This document shows, one piece after another, positions 1 to 7,969 of a stretch of DNA of 25,985 bases. Position 1 is the first letter of the stretch. Each line of letters begins with the position of its first letter. The translations under genes were made by a program, and so were the position numbers. The notes beneath the pieces are model-generated. The model saw nothing but the letters and a program-made list of their open reading frames with translations. It had not been told where the DNA came from and made no database searches. The DNA comes from an uncultured Collinsella sp. (GTDB lineage: Bacteria > Actinomycetota > Coriobacteriia > Coriobacteriales > Coriobacteriaceae): positions 1 through 25,985 of the forward strand of contig CAUHCN010000032.1 in the NCBI GenBank assembly GCA_959604825.1. The letters are read 5' to 3'.

Positions 1-66
1 CTGGCAGCCGACGCCGTCCTTCTTGCCTGGTTCTGCCGCTTCGAGGACGGGAGGGTAGATGCGTAG
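1..66 (+). CDS. C-terminal end of a probable ABC-transporter permease (partial)
   Basis: Frame 1 is open from the window edge and reads LAADAVLLAWFCRFEDGRVDA before a TAG at 64-66. Codon use is strongly G/C-ending, like the genes that follow. A hydrophobic stretch followed by a short charged tail is how the last membrane helix of ABC-2 type permeases, such as the MutE/MutG lantibiotic-immunity type, usually ends. The stop overlaps the ATG of the next gene by 8 bases, so the two are translationally coupled. The permease assignment is inferred from the YxeA and two-component neighbours; only 21 residues are visible. Confidence 0.45.
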   Translation: MAADAVLLAWFCRFEDGRVDA

Positions 67-460
67 GAAGCCGCTCGCCGCCATGTTCGTCCTCCTCTCC
101 GCAGCGCTCGTCCTGGGCGGGAATGCCCTGCTCGACGCCGGCTGGGGGTCGGCGCTGCGCTCGATCGCCGACCGCGTGCTGCCTAACCCTGAGATCGCCA
201 TGTGGGCGCCCGCGCCCGAGCCCGGCAGCCACGCGAGCTCCTACGCCGACGCCACCGGGGCGGGGGCAAACTACGTCTACCTGGTGGACGCGGCGGACGA
301 CAGAGGCAATGTCCGAGAGCTCCAGCTCATCTTCTTCGGGCGGGAGTCGGACGGCGAGGGCTGGCTCGAGATCGAGGCGCGCGGCGGCTCGGGCGTGCGC
401 TACCGCGCGTGCGACGCGGCCGAGACACCCGTGGCTGCGCGCAGGGCTCTGGACCGCTGA
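59..460 (+). CDS. YxeA-family (DUF1093-like) small secreted protein
   Basis: The product has 133 residues. Residues 1-5 are basic and about 7-25 form a hydrophobic segment (signal peptide or membrane anchor). The C-terminal half carries the YxeA pattern: ANYVYLVDAADDRGNVREL around 70-88, then a beta-rich stretch ending GWLEIEARGGSGVRYRACD, then an acidic and Ala-rich end resembling the usual EVxxxELP tail. YxeA proteins are roughly 110-130 residue exported proteins of unknown biochemistry, often encoded beside peptide-antibiotic ABC transporters, which is the context here. The ATG overlaps the upstream stop, and the response regulator begins 45 bases downstream. The family call rests on pattern memory, not an alignment. 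Confidence 0.6.
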   Translation: MRRKPLAAMFVLLSAALVLGGNALLDAGWGSALRSIADRVLPNPEIAMWAPAPEPGSHASSYADATGAGANYVYLVDAADDRGNVRELQLIFFGRESDGEGWLEIEARGGSGVRYRACDAAETPVAARRALDR

Positions 461-505
461 GCGCGGCGTTAGTACAATTCCGACGAGAGTTTCAGGAGGT
501 CGAAC

Positions 506-1168
506 ATGGCGAGGACACTGGCAGTGGATGATGAACGGGCGATCCTCGACGCGCTTGCGCGCGTCCTCGGCCGCGACGGCCATGAGGTCGTCAAGGCGGA
601 GGACCCGACGGCGGTCCCGGGGATGGACCTCTCGCGCTTCGACCTCGTGCTCTGCGACGTCATGATGCCGGGGCTCGACGGCTTCGAGCTCGTGCGGCAG
701 ATCCGCCCGGACTTCGACGGCCCCATCGTCTTCCTGACCGCTCGCGTGGCCGAGGAGGATGCCGTGGCCGCCTACGGCCTGGGCGCCGACGACTACGTCC
801 GCAAGCCCTTCGGGGCCGCGGAGCTGCGCGCCAAGGTCGCGGCCCATCTACGCCGTGAGCGCCGGCCGCGCTCGCACGCCCTCTCCTTCGGGGAGGTGCG
901 GATCGACCTCAGGGCGCGCGGCCTCGCCGTGGGCGGCGAGGCCGTGCCGCTCACGCCCACCGAGTACGCCATCTGCGAGTACCTCGCCCGCCACCCCGGG
1001 CAGGTCATGAGCCGCGCGCAGATACGCGAGGCGGTGCTCGGCTGGGAGAGCGACGCCGACGACGCGGCCATATCCATGCAGGTCAGTCGCGCCCGGAGGA
1101 AACTCTCCGAGGCCGGCGCCGATCCGATCGCGACCGTCTGGGGGATGGGGTACAAGTGGCAGCTCTGA
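506..1168 (+). CDS. OmpR/PhoB-family response regulator
   Basis: The product has 220 residues. The receiver domain (1-115) keeps the acidic pair D8-D9, the phospho-acceptor D51 in LCDVMMPGLDG, T78 in VFLTAR and K100 in YVRKPF. The winged-helix DNA-binding domain (about 125-220) shows PLTPTEYAICEYLARHPGQV, the VSRARRKL recognition-helix region and the closing WGMGYKWQL. An AGGAGG lies 6 bases upstream of the ATG, a clear start. The kinase gene follows directly. This architecture and position match NisR/SpaR-like regulators controlling peptide-antibiotic immunity transporters. The likely targets, the permease and YxeA genes to its left, are an inference. Confidence 0.93.
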   Translation: MARTLAVDDERAILDALARVLGRDGHEVVKAEDPTAVPGMDLSRFDLVLCDVMMPGLDGFELVRQIRPDFDGPIVFLTARVAEEDAVAAYGLGADDYVRKPFGAAELRAKVAAHLRRERRPRSHALSFGEVRIDLRARGLAVGGEAVPLTPTEYAICEYLARHPGQVMSRAQIREAVLGWESDADDAAISMQVSRARRKLSEAGADPIATVWGMGYKWQL

Positions 1169-1194
1169 GGATCGGGGCGCGAGGTCGCGGGGGC

Positions 1195-2592
1195 ATGCCG
1201 CTCTCCTTCGTCATCGCGCGCTACTTCGCCTACGCGTTCGCGGCAGTCGCCACGGCGTGGCTCGCCTCGTTCATGATGCTCTCTGTGGCGATCAACGCGG
1301 GCTTCGTCTACGAGGCAAGCTGGGGGCCGGCCAATGCGCGCGAGGTCGCGGAGGGCCTGGCACGCGACGGCGTCTGCGGGCAGCAGGACGTGCCGACGGC
1401 GTACCGCTACCTCATCCTGAACAAGGACGGAAACGTGCTGATGACAGACCTCGAGAGCACGCGGCTCGAGGACGCGAAGGAAATGGCTCGTACGGCACTC
1501 GCCGCGGATCCGGGCACAGTGGAGATCGAGGGCGGGGGTTCGGGCGTTACCTACGCCGCGTTCCCGCTCAAAGGTGGCGGGGCCTGCGCGCTCGTCAGCG
1601 AGTATCTGCCGCAGTGGGTCTCGCGCGACCTCGCCGGCCTGCTTCCCAACCCGCAGAACCTCATGCTCGTCGGCGCCACGGCGGGAAGCGCACTTGCGCT
1701 TGCGCTCGTCGCGCGCCGCGCGAGCCGCGTGATCTCGCGCAAGATGGCGCCGCTCGCGGAGGCGGCGGGGCGCGTCGGCGCGGGGGAGCTCGACTTCGCG
1801 GTCGGCAGCACCAACGTGCGCGAGGTGAACGACGTCCTCGCCGCGATGGACGCCATGCGGGCCTCCCTCGCCGAGTCGCTCGAGGCCCGCTGGGCCGCGG
1901 AGCGGGGGCAGCGCGAGCAGATGACGTCGCTCGCCCACGACCTCAAGACGCCGCTCACCGTGCTGCGCGCCAACGCCGACTTCGTAGCGGAGGAGCTGGA
2001 AGACGAGAAAGACGCCGACCTCGCGGCCGCCGCGCGCGACATAGCCGGCAGTGTCGAAAGGCTCGACGGCTACGTGCGCCTGCTCATCGAGGCCTCGCGC
2101 GGGTCCGGCGGGGCGGAGAGGGCCCCCATGCGGCCGGCCGAGCTTTGCGAGCAGGTCCTCGCCGAGGCCGCCCAGATCGCCCGGGCGCGAGGCGTGACGC
2201 TCGACGCGGCCACGGGCCCCGCTGTCGCGGGCGCGCCCGAGGCCGCGCTCGACCGAACCGCCCTGGCGCGAGCCGCCGCGAACCTCGTGGCCAACGCCGC
2301 CGAGCACGCGCGCTCGCGCGTGGCGGTCTCCTGCGACGTCGCGGGCGGACACCTCGTCATCGAGGTGGCCGACGACGGACCGGGCTTTTCTCCCGCCGCC
2401 CTCGAACGCGGCTGCGAGCGCCTCTTCACAGACGACTCGTCCCGCTCCTCGCGCGACGGAGGCCGCCACTACGGGCTCGGCCTCCACGTCGCCTCCGAGG
2501 CCGCGAGCGCCCACGGGGGCTCCGTCTCGCTCGCCAACAGCCCCTCGGGCGGCGCGGTGGTCACCATCGCGGTCCCCCTGTGCGGGATCTGA
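1195..2592 (+). CDS. Sensor histidine kinase, partner of the preceding regulator
   Basis: The start is placed at ATG 1195; a GTG at 1156 in the same frame would add 13 residues and overlap the regulator by 13 bases. From ATG 1195 the protein has 465 residues. An N-terminal helix (about 8-32) and a second helix (LMLVGATAGSALALALVA) bracket an extracytoplasmic loop of roughly 125 residues. A HAMP-like linker follows, then the H-box SLAHDLKTPLTVL, N-box AANLVANAAEHA, G1 VADDGPGFS and G2 GLGLHVASEAASAHGG. All catalytic boxes look intact. The H-box type (AHDLKTPLT) is frequent in kinases of peptide-antibiotic sensing systems. The last two-thirds of the gene is extremely G+C-rich with long shadow frames. 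Confidence 0.93.
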   Translation: MPLSFVIARYFAYAFAAVATAWLASFMMLSVAINAGFVYEASWGPANAREVAEGLARDGVCGQQDVPTAYRYLILNKDGNVLMTDLESTRLEDAKEMARTALAADPGTVEIEGGGSGVTYAAFPLKGGGACALVSEYLPQWVSRDLAGLLPNPQNLMLVGATAGSALALALVARRASRVISRKMAPLAEAAGRVGAGELDFAVGSTNVREVNDVLAAMDAMRASLAESLEARWAAERGQREQMTSLAHDLKTPLTVLRANADFVAEELEDEKDADLAAAARDIAGSVERLDGYVRLLIEASRGSGGAERAPMRPAELCEQVLAEAAQIARARGVTLDAATGPAVAGAPEAALDRTALARAAANLVANAAEHARSRVAVSCDVAGGHLVIEVADDGPGFSPAALERGCERLFTDDSSRSSRDGGRHYGLGLHVASEAASAHGGSVSLANSPSGGAVVTIAVPLCGI

Positions 2593-2683
2593 CGATTTCC
2601 TCGATGTCTACCTCGACTGCGATATGTCGCTCGCCGAGGCCGCGACGAGATGGTGTTGCGTCTGCCCCATTTGGTGCTTCTAG
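2591..2683 (+). pseudogene. Possible gene remnant directly after the kinase
   Basis: The frame starting at 2591 is open for 30 codons to TAG 2681-2683 and reads DDFLDVYLDCDMSLAEAATR before turning Trp/Cys-rich. The first 20 codons have the strong G/C-ending bias of the kinase gene. The last third loses it just where the DNA becomes A+T-richer. There is no ribosome binding site in front. This looks like a truncated fragment of a lost gene, but 93 bases are too little to prove coding. I do not recognise a family. Confidence 0.25.
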
Positions 2684-2702
2684 CTCAAATTTGATCTGAT
2701 GT

Positions 2703-2736
2703 AAGGCCCGTGCAATCCTGCATGGGCCTTTCTTTT
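2703..2736 (+). terminator. Rho-independent terminator of the two-component operon
   Basis: A 12-base-pair stem (2703-2714 with 2719-2730, one G-U pair, loop ATCC) is followed by the T-rich run TCTTTT. It lies 110 bases after the kinase stop, on the kinase strand. Confidence 0.85.
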
Positions 2737-3153
2737 GGCAATTGCTCGACCGATTCGTGGCTTGAAACACAAATTATCGAGTTAAAGAGACATGGGGTCA
2801 CACAGCGGCTCTAAGAGCGCCCGCCGCACTCCCCCGCCATTACCCTGCGGCGTCCTCGTATAGAGCCCATCCCGCTTGGCGTTTCGTTGCAACAGCCCAC
2901 TTGTCCACCGATCAAGTGAACTACTGGAATAAATACAGCGACATGCTTGTCCGTTATAGTCGCTATATCTGTGTTAATCGCCGCGATAAATACAGCCTGT
3001 ACTCGGCTGCATACCAGCTACGCGTATGTAGATTCATATCGCGTTAATAAATCGGCTCAAGCGCGTGCAAAACGCGCAAGTAGCCGCAAAAGGCGATTAT
3101 CGCGTAGGTAGATTTTTGGCACCCTGTTGCTTAATCAAAATTAAGCAATTGCT
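2737..3153. other. A+T-rich gene-free stretch with short interspersed repeats
   Basis: No convincing frame is present on either strand. Composition drops sharply compared with both flanks between about 2890 and 3155. Two short motifs recur: ATAAATACAGC at 2929-2939 and 2986-2996, and CGCGTA-N-GTAGATT at 3021-3034 and 3101-3114, exactly 80 bases apart. TCGCG/CGCGA words are scattered between them. The stretch separates a plus-strand accessory module from the minus-strand core run. It may be a decayed intergenic region or a landing zone beside tRNA-Pro; no function can be assigned. Confidence 0.5.
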
Positions 3154-3189
3154 TAAAACAAAAAAGGTCAGGCACTAGGTGCCTGACCT
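3154..3189 (-). terminator. Terminator of tRNA-Pro
   Basis: A perfect 11-base-pair stem (3165-3175 with 3179-3189) with a 3-base loop is followed on the minus strand by a T-run (AAAACAAAAAA on the plus strand). It begins 9 bases after the CCA end of tRNA-Pro. Confidence 0.92.
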
Positions 3190-3198
3190 GCAAACTTC

Positions 3199-3275
<77 letters not shown>

Positions 3276-3314
3276 AAGCTTTTGTTTGTTGCTCTGCTCT
3301 CGCTCGCAACAGGG

Positions 3315-3345
3315 AGTATATTAACCCGAAACTTTAGACTTGTGC
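3315..3345 (-). promoter_or_regulatory. Possible tRNA-Pro promoter
   Basis: A good minus-strand -10 hexamer, TATACT, occupies 3315-3320, placing a start about 33 bases ahead of the tRNA. The only -35-like hexamer, TTGCAC, is 21 bases further upstream, longer than usual. The tRNA could also be read through from coaBC, since no terminator is visible between them. Confidence 0.35.
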
Positions 3346-3355
3346 AAGAACTTTT

Positions 3356-4570
3356 TTATAAATTTTGAAGCAAGTCCAAAATTGTATCTGCGAGCTGGGG
3401 TTTTGTTAGAACGGGAAGTTCTTTCGTACCTGTTGTGCTCACAATCCAGGCCTTGTTAGTGTCGGTTCCAAAGCCTGAATCGGCGCGCGAGACATCGTTG
3501 GCGATAATTACATCGCAACCCTTGCGGGCAAGTTTGCGCTGCGCGTACTCCACGACGTTATCGGTCTCGGCCGCAAATCCGATCACGCATCGCTCTCCCT
3601 TTTGGCACGAAAGCTCGGCCAAAATATCAACCGTCTCGACTAGTTCGATGCGATCCAGGCGCTCGTTGGCCTTTTTGAGCTTGTGGTTGGCAGGGGCCGC
3701 GGGGGTGTAGTCGGCGACGGCCGCAGCGCAAATGGCAGCGTCGGCCGTCTGGAAGGCGTTTAACGCCGCCTGCAGCATCTCTGCGGCGGTCTGCACGCGC
3801 ACGCACTTTACGCCGCGAGGAATATCGAGCGATGTCGGTCCCAGCACGAGCGTGACGGCGGCACCGCGACGTGCGGCCTCCCCCGCCAGGGCGATACCCA
3901 TCTTGCCCGAAGAACGGTTGCCAATGAAGCGCACCGGGTCGATCGGCTCGTGCGTGGGGCCGGCGGTGATGACGATGCGCTTGCCCGTCAGGTCTTGCGG
4001 CACGGGGTTGAGCACCTCACAGACAGCCTCGACGACGTCCTCGGGCTCGCTCATGCGTCCCGTGTCCACGTCGCCGCAGGCAAGGTAACCGCTACCCGGA
4101 CCCACAACATTGACACCGCGCTCGCGCAGCGTGGCCATGTTGGCCTGCGTGGCCGGTGCCTTCCACATGCCATTGTTCATGGCCGGTGCGATCACGATGG
4201 GGCGCGGCGTGGCAAGCAGCGTGGTGGAGATGAGGTCGTCGGCGATGCCGTTGGCCATCTTAGCGATGATGTTGGCCGTCGCGGGCGCCACGACCACCAC
4301 GTCGGGCTCCTGCGCCAGCGAGATATGGTGGATGGGGTCGGAGGGGTCGTCGAATAGGCCCACGGCAACGGGCTCATTGGTGAGTGCGCGGAAGGTGAGC
4401 GGCCCCACAAACTCAGTGGCATGCTCGCTCATGACGACCTTGACGTGCGCGCCGCGCTTTTGGAGCAGGCGCACGATATTGCACGACTTATAGGCGGCGA
4501 TCCCGCCGGTAATACCCAGCAGGATCGTTTTTCCCTCAAGTTGCATTGAATTGTTGGATGCCGCCGTCAT
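3356..4570 (-). CDS. coaBC: Bifunctional phosphopantothenoylcysteine decarboxylase / phosphopantothenate-cysteine ligase
   Basis: This cytosolic enzyme performs two steps of coenzyme A synthesis: joining cysteine to 4'-phosphopantothenate, then decarboxylating the product to 4'-phosphopantetheine. The 404 residues fit the usual fused length. The N-terminal FMN-dependent CoaC domain (about 12-190) has GITGGIAAYKS, the active-site His at 81/82 in PIHHISL, APAMNNGMW at 128-136 and the substrate-flap Cys165 in GYLACGDVDTGRM. The CoaB domain (about 195-404) has AGPTHEPIDPVRFIGNRSSG at 203-222, AAVADYTP at 283-290 and the Lys-rich KLKK at 297-300. An AAGGAAG sits 8 bases before ATG 4570, inside the end of the upstream gene, whose stop is only 2 bases away. 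Met9 is a less likely alternative start. Confidence 0.96.
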   Translation of the reverse strand: MTAASNNSMQLEGKTILLGITGGIAAYKSCNIVRLLQKRGAHVKVVMSEHATEFVGPLTFRALTNEPVAVGLFDDPSDPIHHISLAQEPDVVVVAPATANIIAKMANGIADDLISTTLLATPRPIVIAPAMNNGMWKAPATQANMATLRERGVNVVGPGSGYLACGDVDTGRMSEPEDVVEAVCEVLNPVPQDLTGKRIVITAGPTHEPIDPVRFIGNRSSGKMGIALAGEAARRGAAVTLVLGPTSLDIPRGVKCVRVQTAAEMLQAALNAFQTADAAICAAAVADYTPAAPANHKLKKANERLDRIELVETVDILAELSCQKGERCVIGFAAETDNVVEYAQRKLARKGCDVIIANDVSRADSGFGTDTNKAWIVSTTGTKELPVLTKPQLADTILDLLQNL

Positions 4571-4572
4571 AG

Positions 4573-5292
4573 CTAGGCTTCCTTGCTCGGGAGCACCAGG
4601 AGGCGGTGGCAGTACGGACAGTGCGTAATCTCGCTACCGTCGTGGTTGAGGTCGCTCATGGACGATGCCTGCAGCGCGGTGTGGCAGACCGTGGGGATGT
4701 TGTCCTGGATGGTCTCGACGGCCAAGCCGCGGAACTGCTTGAGCAGACGCTCGTAGTCGGTGAGCACGTCGGCCGGCAGCGTGGCGGCAAGAGCGGTGCG
4801 CTCCTTAGTGGCGGCTTCGATCTGAGCCTGCAGGTCGGCAGCCTTGGCGCGGGCGGCCTTGGTATCGGCCTTCACGCCCTCCTCGAACTTGGCGATGATG
4901 GCCTGCGCGCGGGTCTCGCGGTCGAGCGCCTCTTTGTGGGCGACAACGACATCCTTGCGGGTGTGCTCAATCTTGTCCAGGCGCTTGGCCAGGGTGGCGA
5001 GCTCGTTTTCCAGGTCCTGTACCTCGCGGTAGTCGGAGCCGTCAACGTGGCGCTTCTTAGCGGCCTCGATGGCGTTATTGGTCTGGATCTCGGTGGTGTT
5101 GAGATCGTCGAGCTCAATATCCAGGTCCTTGCGTTGGGCGTAGAGCTTGGTCATTTCGGCCTTGAGCTTAACGTAGGTCTTGCGCTTGGAAGCGAGCTCC
5201 TTGAGCTCCGGCATATTGGCAAGTTCGCTCTTGTTGCGGGCGAGCTCCAAATCGATCTGTTGCAGCTTGAGTAGCGTAGCGCCGGCGCTCAT
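4573..5292 (-). CDS. Coiled-coil protein with C-terminal zinc-ribbon-like end (COG1579 type)
   Basis: The start is ATG 5290-5292, which overlaps the Nif3-like stop as ATGA and has AAGGAGAG just upstream; this gives 239 residues. Residues about 10-185 are a nearly uninterrupted, charged alpha-helical coiled coil (LKLQQIDLELARNKSEL onward). The C-terminus reads VCHTAL, then about 18 residues later THCPYCHRLLVLP. Members of this family usually carry two CxxC pairs forming a zinc ribbon. Here the second pair (CPYC) is intact but the first keeps a single Cys followed by His. The family often neighbours Nif3-like proteins, as here. Its molecular role is not established; nucleic-acid binding or chaperone-like roles are only suggested. 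Confidence 0.85.
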   Translation of the reverse strand: MSAGATLLKLQQIDLELARNKSELANMPELKELASKRKTYVKLKAEMTKLYAQRKDLDIELDDLNTTEIQTNNAIEAAKKRHVDGSDYREVQDLENELATLAKRLDKIEHTRKDVVVAHKEALDRETRAQAIIAKFEEGVKADTKAARAKAADLQAQIEAATKERTALAATLPADVLTDYERLLKQFRGLAVETIQDNIPTVCHTALQASSMSDLNHDGSEITHCPYCHRLLVLPSKEA

Positions 5293-6098
5293 AAGTTCTC
5301 TCCTTTTGTCACAGTCCACCATTGGCAAGGGTTCAGTATTTTAATCGCATGACGGGGGTCGGCCCCGGCGTCAACTGCAGAGTTCATCAAGATATCCACG
5401 AACGGCTCCTCGGAGCGGTCGTGGCCGAGCAAGATCACCGGCAGACCGCGCAGAGTGAGGTCCTGTGCCGCGTGGTAGCCCGCCTCGCCCGTCACGATGA
5501 CATTCGCACCGGCGGCGATGGCAAGCACGCCAAAGTCACCCAGCGAACCGCCCAAAATTGCGATGGTTCGGCACGGGTGATCGGCCTCGCCCCACACGCG
5601 CGGGTCGCTGCCAAACGCCGCTGCGGCGCGTGCGGCAAGGTTGCGCAGGCTGCAGGGGTCGTGGAGGGTCGCGAGTACGCCCAGTCCGCAGGCCTCGGGG
5701 TCGTCCACGTGCTCCAACGAGCTTGCGGGCGCGGCGTCCAAAAGCCTACTTAGGCAGATACGTGCCTCGTGCGAGCGGTCCAGGTTGGTGTGGAGCGAGA
5801 TAATGCTCACGCCGCAACGGGCTGCCTCGTAGAGCGCCGCGCTGCATTGGGGGCGCGTCGCACCGGGCGGGCAAAACGCCTCGGGCGCCTTGATATAGAC
5901 GGGATGATGCGTTAGCAGCACGTTGGCGCCGGCCTCCTGGGCGCGGTGCACATTGGCTTCGGTCGCATCGAGTGCGCAGGCAACACCGGTAATCTCCGCG
6001 GCAGGGTCGCCGACGGAGAGTCCTACATGGTCCCAACTCTCGGCATTGGTCTTGGGATAGCGTGCCAGTAGCGCGCGCTCGAGCTCGGCGACGATCAT
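5289..6098 (-). CDS. Nif3-like dinuclear metal-centre protein (NIF3/YbgI family)
   Basis: The product has 269 residues. Family motifs are in order: ESWDHVGLSVGD at 20-31, metal-binding LTHHP with His64/His65, HTNLD with His103 and Asp107, then GEAGYHAA and GHDRSEEPF supplying the C-terminal His/Glu ligands. The family is sometimes annotated as GTP cyclohydrolase I type 2, but that activity is not general and I do not assert it. The ATG overlaps the stop of the cysteine desulfurase by 4 bases, and its own stop overlaps the next start by 4, so three genes are translationally coupled. Met/Fe partner specificity is unknown. Confidence 0.9.
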   Translation of the reverse strand: MIVAELERALLARYPKTNAESWDHVGLSVGDPAAEITGVACALDATEANVHRAQEAGANVLLTHHPVYIKAPEAFCPPGATRPQCSAALYEAARCGVSIISLHTNLDRSHEARICLSRLLDAAPASSLEHVDDPEACGLGVLATLHDPCSLRNLAARAAAAFGSDPRVWGEADHPCRTIAILGGSLGDFGVLAIAAGANVIVTGEAGYHAAQDLTLRGLPVILLGHDRSEEPFVDILMNSAVDAGADPRHAIKILNPCQWWTVTKGENL

Positions 6099-7273
6099 GC
6101 GGCACCTGCGATCGAGAGCAGCGTCTGGGCAAACTCGTCCAGATCGTCCGGATTCACGCGGTCGTCAAAGGAAATGCGCAGTGCACCTAGTGCCTGCTCG
6201 CGACCAATGCCCATGGCGCTGAGCACATGGCTCGGGTCCATGCTGCCGCTCGAGCACGCCGAGCCGGCCGAAACCTCAAAGCCGGCGGCATCGAGCTTGA
6301 CGATGAGCTCCTCGGAGTCCATGCCATCAACGTAGATCGACACCATGCCCGGCAGGCGATCGGCCTGTGCGTAGTCGCCCATGGTGGCATGAATACGCGG
6401 ATGAGCCGTAAGCGTGGCGTAGAGCTTGTCGGAAAGGGCTTGCAGCTTCGCGCGCTCCTGAGCCACATGGGGCGTCAGAGACGAGGCGGCAGCGGCAAAG
6501 GCGAGCTGCGTTCGCAGGTCTTGCGTGCCGGCACGACGACCGGCCTCCTGTCCGCCGCCAAAGATGCGCGGGCGCAGCGGCGTGCGGCTCTTAAGGTAGA
6601 GTGCGCCAGATGCCACGGGACCGCCAATCTTGTGGGCTGCGACGGACATGGCGTCGACGCCCAGCTCGGTGACATCGAGCGGAATATGCAGATACCCCTG
6701 GATGGCATCAGTGTGGAACAGGGCGCCAACGGTATGCGTGGCCGCGGCAAGCTCGCGGATGGGCTGCACCACGCCGGTCTCGTTGTTGGCAACCATGATG
6801 CTCACGAGCGCCACGTCGTCGCCTAGCAGCTCGACAAGCGCGGCAGGCTCAATGTAGCCCATGTGGCAGGGCTGCACCAGGTCGACGGTAAAGCCGGCGG
6901 CACGCAGCAACGGCAGGTTGTCCAGAATCGAATCGTGCTCGATGGCCGAAACGATTACACGATCGCGCTTGCGATCGCGCTGACGAGCGCCCTCGGCAAG
7001 ACCGAGCAGCGCCAGCTGGTTGGCTTCGGTGCCGCCGTTGGTCAGTACAATCTCGGACGGGCGGACGCGCGCGCCAAAGCTGCGGGCGATCTCGCGACGT
7101 GCAACCTCCAGACGCGCGGCAGCCTTGCGGCCGAGCGAATGCAGCGAGTTGGGGTTGACGCCGGCAAGCTCGCTGTCGTCGTACTCGCGCTGCGCAAGGA
7201 GCGCCTCGGCGCGCATTGGCGTCGAGGCGGCATAGTCAAGATTCACGGGTATGCGGTTTTGACCTGCGGTCAT
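6095..7273 (-). CDS. Cysteine desulfurase (NifS/IscS-like, class V aminotransferase fold)
   Basis: This PLP enzyme removes sulfur from L-cysteine as a persulfide for Fe-S clusters, tRNA thiolation or cofactors. The 392 residues are the normal length. Visible features are the N-terminal YAASTPMR, GGTEANQLAL at 80-89 (phosphate binding), His113 in IEHDSIL, ANNETGVVQPI at 162-172, Asp189 in FHTDAIQG, the PLP Lys215 in SVAAHKIGGP and the persulfide-carrying Cys340 in SAGSACSSGSMDPSHVL. The spacing around Cys340 fits the NifS/IscS group. No scaffold (IscU/SufU) or tRNA thiolase (mnmA) is adjacent, so the sulfur acceptor cannot be told. It starts 6 bases after rpe with a weak ribosome binding site. 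Confidence 0.94.
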   Translation of the reverse strand: MTAGQNRIPVNLDYAASTPMRAEALLAQREYDDSELAGVNPNSLHSLGRKAAARLEVARREIARSFGARVRPSEIVLTNGGTEANQLALLGLAEGARQRDRKRDRVIVSAIEHDSILDNLPLLRAAGFTVDLVQPCHMGYIEPAALVELLGDDVALVSIMVANNETGVVQPIRELAAATHTVGALFHTDAIQGYLHIPLDVTELGVDAMSVAAHKIGGPVASGALYLKSRTPLRPRIFGGGQEAGRRAGTQDLRTQLAFAAAASSLTPHVAQERAKLQALSDKLYATLTAHPRIHATMGDYAQADRLPGMVSIYVDGMDSEELIVKLDAAGFEVSAGSACSSGSMDPSHVLSAMGIGREQALGALRISFDDRVNPDDLDEFAQTLLSIAGAA

Positions 7274-7279
7274 AAGGGT

Positions 7280-7951
7280 TTATGCCTCCTGTGCGGCCTC
7301 GTTGCCCAGCTTCTGCAGCAGCGCAACCTCGGCAGCGGGATCTTCGGACTTAAATACGGCAGAACCGGCCACGAGCACGTTGGCGCCGGCCTTGACGACC
7401 TCGGCGATGTTCTTGGAAGAGATGCCGCCGTCGACCTCGATCATGGGCGACACGCCGTAGCGCTCGCACATGGCCTTGAGCTCGTGCAGTTTGGCAATGG
7501 TACCGGGAATAAAGCTCTGGCCGCCAAAGCCGGGGTTCACGCTCATCAGCAGCACCATATCGACAACGTCGATGATGCTCTCGAGCACGCACACGGGGGT
7601 GGCGGGGTTGAGCACCACGCCGGCCTTGATGCCGCGCTGCTGTAGATGGGTGAGCGTGCGGTGCAGGTGCGTGGAGGCCTCGTAGTGTACCGTGATCATA
7701 TCGGCACCGGCGTCGGCGTACCAATCGACCGTCTCGTCGGGGTTCGACACCATGAGGTGCGCGTCGACCGGCACGTCGGTGGAACGCTTGACGGCCTTGA
7801 GGATGTCAACGCCAAAGGTGAGGTTGCCGGTAAAGTGGCCGTCCATTACGTCGAAGTGCACGTAGTCGGCATCGGCGATCTTGTCGAGTTCGCCCTTGAG
7901 GTTGGCCATGTCGGCCGAGAGGACGGACGGAGCGATTTTAATGGAACCCAT
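7280..7951 (-). CDS. rpe: Ribulose-phosphate 3-epimerase
   Basis: Interconverts D-ribulose 5-phosphate and D-xylulose 5-phosphate in the pentose phosphate pathway. The 223-residue TIM barrel is complete: IAPSVLSAD at the start, metal/catalytic VHFDVMDGHF at 31-40, DAHLMVSNP, ITVHYEAS, VLNPATP, LLMSVNPGFGGQSFIP (phosphate grip), IEVDGGIS with the second catalytic Asp, and VAGSAVF near the end. The start ATG is preceded by GAAAGG at about 9 bases. It sits 18 bases after gpsA on the same strand. Confidence 0.97.
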   Translation of the reverse strand: MGSIKIAPSVLSADMANLKGELDKIADADYVHFDVMDGHFTGNLTFGVDILKAVKRSTDVPVDAHLMVSNPDETVDWYADAGADMITVHYEASTHLHRTLTHLQQRGIKAGVVLNPATPVCVLESIIDVVDMVLLMSVNPGFGGQSFIPGTIAKLHELKAMCERYGVSPMIEVDGGISSKNIAEVVKAGANVLVAGSAVFKSEDPAAEVALLQKLGNEAAQEA

Positions 7952-7969
7952 GGTAGTAGCCTTTCTGCA

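Noticed and set aside
793..2514. Minus-strand open frame of 573 codons under the regulator and kinase genes
   Set aside because: It is antisense to two intact genes with all catalytic motifs, its product is Arg/Gly-rich low complexity, and long shadow frames are expected at this G+C.
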